Below, in pieces: positions 51,800 to 54,226 of a stretch of DNA of 54,226 bases; within the stretch, counting starts at the first letter, position 1, and every line of letters begins with the position of its first letter. The notes under the pieces are model-generated. The model was given only the letters and a program-made list of their open reading frames with translations. It was not told the DNA's origin and ran no database searches. Position numbers and translations under genes: made by a program. Location: positions 1,444-55,669 of the forward strand of contig NZ_LMJB01000002.1 in the NCBI RefSeq assembly GCF_001429765.1, given 5' to 3'. This DNA comes from Flavobacterium sp. Root901. Its GTDB lineage: Bacteria > Bacteroidota > Bacteroidia > Flavobacteriales > Flavobacteriaceae.

Positions 51800-52825
51800 T
51801 TATTCTTCGATGCTATTCCAGATAAGATCAAGTATGAATTGCGTGTCTTCAGCTTTTTGTATTGCTTTTTCTACAGCAGTGGGATCCTGCTTAAGTATTA
51901 TGTTCGAAAAATTCTCAATCATATATACTGTCTGCGCCTTATCGCTTGGTGTTTCGAAATATTTAAATTCCTTTGGAGGAGCCATTCCTTTGCGAAGTGT
52001 ATAACCTGCAATATGGTTCTCATCATTAAAGGCGAATCCTTTGGACCAGTCTAAAACAAAATCATCCATACTGATAAGGCCTTGACTGCCCAATAGATCA
52101 AGGTCCATAATGCAGACCCCTGCATTATAGCCAATATCCCAATTAGAAGTATAATTACCTTTAAATTCTAGCATTCCAGCCGCTCTGTAAATTGCATTGG
52201 TTTGCGGATCCCTTTGTATAAAGGTCTTAATGCCGTTTAACTCTTTTGCCATAGGCAGATATTCAACTATAGCACGCGCTGCATACCAACCCATATCCCC
52301 TACAGCGCCGGCAGGCTCCAATTTTTCATTGTATCTGATATTGGTCCTGTCCAGAAAAGGAAAAAAAAAGGAGGTATGCACGGCCTGTACATCTCCAATT
52401 TGTTTTTGTGAATGCTCCTGAATTGCTTTTGTTCTTGGATGATGGCTAAAATGAGTAGCATCCATTAGGACAACGTGATTTTCTCTCGCAGCTTTTGTTA
52501 TGAGTTTGATTGACGCATAATCAGTAAAGGGCTTCTCAATTAATATATGCTTTCCGGCCCTGGCAGCATTTACTGCGATTTCTTGTTTTGCCGCAGTGGG
52601 AACCCCGATATAAACAGCATCAACCATTGGGTCGTTGATCATCTCATTCCAGTCTGTAAAGTATTTTTCAATACCGTGCTGCTGTGAAAAAGTTTTAAGT
52701 GTTTGTTCATTTCTTCCAGAAGCTGCAACAATTGATGCATTGCCTGCTGCATTAACTGCCTGTGCAGTAATGTTAGAGATCATGCCTGTGCCGATGATTC
52801 CAATTCTTATTTTTTTTACTTCCAT
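51800..52825 (-). CDS. Gfo/Idh/MocA-family oxidoreductase
   Basis: A 341-residue NAD(P)-dependent oxidoreductase. The Rossmann motif RIGIIGTGMISN is at the N-terminus. The EKPF motif is in GKHILIEKPFTDY, and GDMGWYAARAIVEY starts the C-terminal domain. Members oxidise sugars or cyclitols; the substrate is unknown. A CRP-type box lies upstream with the same spacing as for the royal-jelly-family gene, so the two genes may be one regulon. Confidence 0.9.
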   Translation of the reverse strand: MEVKKIRIGIIGTGMISNITAQAVNAAGNASIVAASGRNEQTLKTFSQQHGIEKYFTDWNEMINDPMVDAVYIGVPTAAKQEIAVNAARAGKHILIEKPFTDYASIKLITKAARENHVVLMDATHFSHHPRTKAIQEHSQKQIGDVQAVHTSFFFPFLDRTNIRYNEKLEPAGAVGDMGWYAARAIVEYLPMAKELNGIKTFIQRDPQTNAIYRAAGMLEFKGNYTSNWDIGYNAGVCIMDLDLLGSQGLISMDDFVLDWSKGFAFNDENHIAGYTLRKGMAPPKEFKYFETPSDKAQTVYMIENFSNIILKQDPTAVEKAIQKAEDTQFILDLIWNSIEE

Positions 52826-52845
52826 TGATTTTAAATTTGATGGTG

Positions 52846-52912
52846 TAAAATTCAGGGATTCTATTCCTGCTGGGAATGATCTATATCACATATTTCATGT
52901 GAGGTACATCAC
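52846..52912 (-). promoter_or_regulatory. CRP-type box and -7-like element of the MocA gene
   Basis: GTGAGGTACATCAC at 52899-52912 is centred at 52905.5, 59.5 bases from the end of the -7-like GAATTTTA. It overlaps a further TCACAT-N5-ATGTGA palindrome at 52886. The whole matches the royal-jelly-family promoter in layout. Confidence 0.55.
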
Positions 52913-53036
52913 ATTACTTGTACTGGATTTACTGGAACGTAAACTACAAGAATGTTTTAAATTTTGTAGACCCTTTTTTGATGTGCCACGGATTCAAAAA
53001 TTGTGTTTGAAAATCATACTTTTCAGTACGAAGTAA

Positions 53037-53492
53037 TATTTTTTATTGCAGAGCAATAAAGCATGTCTTCTTATGAAGTCAAAAACAAGAAACGGCATCA
53101 ATATTTTTTGATATTATGTTCAAAACCTAGATTCAAAAAAAAGCTAAAATTATTATAACTTATTGTTGGTTAGTTATTTATGAAAATGACTTGCTAATTT
53201 TAGATTCTGATTCATTATTAATAAAAAGAAATCCTTATTTCGATAAAACAAATACTTGCATACAGCAATGTCTAAGTTTTGTTTAAAATGTAATAGATTT
53301 TTCACTCATAAATTTTATTCAAAAAGATAACTTATTGAGTTGAAATCTAACGATGTCCTTATTAAAATTCAGTTTAAAATTTACTGATGAAATATTAAAT
53401 CTTATTTACAATCTTCAAGATTTAATAACAAGATCATCTTTTTTACAGCTTATTAGTTAGTTAATATTTGATAACCCAAATTTCTGAATCTT
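53037..53492. other. AT-rich gap before the repetitive surface protein
   Basis: No gene is seen. A small TTTATTGC-AGA-GCAATAAA hairpin lies at 53042-53060. The remaining AT-rich sequence probably contains the promoter of the next gene; no consensus element stands out. Confidence 0.35.
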
Positions 53493-54226
53493 ATGAAAAA
53501 AAGATTACTTCTCATGTTTTTATTTTTAGGAAGTTTTGTCACTTATTCGCAAGTAGGTATTGGAACGCCAATGCCAAATTCATCTTCACAATTAGAAGTT
53601 ATTGCTAGTGATAAAGGTATATTGATTCCAAGAATAAAGTTAACTGGTTCAACAGATACTACGACCATTTTAAATGGCAATGTAAATAGTATGCTGATTT
53701 TTAATACTGCGACTGTTTCAGATGTTTCTCCGGGATATTACTATTGGTATATTAATAAATGGAATAGAATTGTTGTTTCTACTGAGATTATTTCAAATCC
53801 AGGTACAGTTATTTTTAATCCTACAACTAAAAGTTTTACTTACATAACTGCATCTGGCGCCGAACAAACTTTTGATTTTTCAGAAATAGTAGCTTCTAAT
53901 CAGACAATAACTACAATTACCAGTAACGGTGCAGGATCTTACACCTACAAAAATGAGCTTGGCACAAATTTGACTATTGATGTTCTTGGTGATGTTGCCT
54001 CGAATTTCAGTACAATTGCCAATACACCATCGGTTAAAAACCTGATCCAGGCTATCTCGATGCAGTCATCCGGCAGTGTGGTTTTCGATGCGGGCACGAA
54101 CGTATTCAGTTATACTGATCCATCGGGGAATCTTCAGACAGTGGACATCAGCAGTATAGTAAAATCCAATGAAACCCTGACCACCCTTACCAGTAACGGT
54201 GCAGGATCTTACACCTACAAAAATGA
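53493..54226 (+). CDS. Repetitive exported surface protein, N-terminal part (3' cut by window)
   Basis: The frame starts at ATG 53493 and is open to the window end. A signal peptide ends TYSQ. The first 130 or so residues are a unique head (VGIGTPMPNSSSQLEV, LIPRIKLTGSTDTT, YYYWYINKWNR), similar to the N-terminal part of Bacteroidota repeat proteins. Then a 90-residue repeat begins, with TSNGAGSYTYKNE recurring every 270 bases. This is a large adhesin or surface-layer type protein. The copy at the edge is cut off. Confidence 0.75.
   Translation, partial: MKKRLLLMFLFLGSFVTYSQVGIGTPMPNSSSQLEVIASDKGILIPRIKLTGSTDTTTILNGNVNSMLIFNTATVSDVSPGYYYWYINKWNRIVVSTEIISNPGTVIFNPTTKSFTYITASGAEQTFDFSEIVASNQTITTITSNGAGSYTYKNELGTNLTIDVLGDVASNFSTIANTPSVKNLIQAISMQSSGSVVFDAGTNVFSYTDPSGNLQTVDISSIVKSNETLTTLTSNGAGSYTYKN
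53917..53956 (+). repeat. Repeat unit marker, copy 1 (40 identical bases)
   Basis: TTACCAGTAACGGTGCAGGA and the next 20 bases are identical to 54187-54226. The repeats are 270 bases (90 codons) apart, in frame. Confidence 0.85.
54187..54226 (+). repeat. Repeat unit marker, copy 2
   Basis: Identical to 53917-53956 over 40 bases and cut by the window end, so the repeat array continues beyond it. Confidence 0.85.

Noticed and set aside
52982..52993. GTGCCACGGATT resembling the 27399/27639 repeats
   Set aside because: Only about 11 bases agree, and the following sequence does not match, so it is likely coincidence.
53042..53060. TTTATTGC-AGA-GCAATAAA hairpin
   Set aside because: It has no gene ending nearby and no T-run, so it is not called a terminator.

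Overview
The window looks like chromosome from a Flavobacterium-type member of the Bacteroidota. The DNA is AT-rich. Promoter-like sequences fit the Bacteroidota pattern (TTG, about 17-23 bases, TAnnTTTG) rather than the E. coli pattern. Several proteins are typical of the group: a secreted enzyme with a type IX secretion tail, fasciclin and DUF5777/DUF3570 envelope proteins, YceI proteins, and short Crp/Fnr regulators ending in ETLSR. Gene names rest on motif reading only; no database search was possible.

Layout. 1-3.4 kb: the end of a CtlX-type amidinotransferase, a secreted cyanophycinase-like protein and a fasciclin lipoprotein. 3.4-5.7 kb (minus): a GtrA protein, a CDP-alcohol phosphatidyltransferase, an unannotated 42-residue ORF, a phytanoyl-CoA-dioxygenase-like enzyme and, just upstream of it, a 30-codon ORF ending in a run of cysteines. 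5.7-21.3 kb: a long stress and detoxification region with SDR, DoxX, ChrA, ALDH, NTF2-like, old yellow enzyme, Crp/Fnr, DinB, AraC regulators, AhpD-like, two Asp-nucleophile alpha/beta hydrolases, TauE/SafE, GAPDH, PNPOx-like and VOC proteins. 21.6-27.3 kb: hemA, then an envelope haem/redox cluster (truncated-globin lipoprotein, DUF5777, OB-fold, CxxCH lipoprotein, two YceI). 27.3-31.6 kb: a mobile-element zone with a tRNA 3' fragment, an IS3 transposase, an overlapping half-transposase, a decayed copy of its end, and a receiver protein lacking its phospho-acceptor Asp. 32.3-36 kb: thioredoxin, ApbE, DUF4266 and DUF3570, plus a VIT transporter. 36-40.3 kb: a dead hydrolase gene and a three-gene secreted-protein operon. 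40.9-44.6 kb: an intact receiver, small unknown genes, LigD and DUF3606. 45-52.8 kb: AraC, SDR, unknown secreted protein, a frameshifted hydrolase, a royal-jelly-family protein, a second Crp/Fnr regulator and a Gfo/Idh/MocA oxidoreductase. 53.5 kb to the end: the start of a repetitive surface protein.

How it fits together. The strongest new signal is regulatory. Five promoters carry a Crp/Fnr-type palindrome centred 58.5 or 59.5 bases from the last base of the putative -7 element. Three have TTGA-N6-TCAA (NTF2/OYE, DinB, VOC) and two have GTGA-N6-TCAC (royal-jelly-family gene and MocA gene). The two Crp/Fnr regulators in the window differ at exactly the recognition-helix residue that separates FNR-like from CRP-like specificity, in agreement with the nearby boxes. 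The second candidate for something undescribed is the cysteine-run ORF in front of the dioxygenase/lipid operon, which resembles a cysteine-sensing leader peptide.
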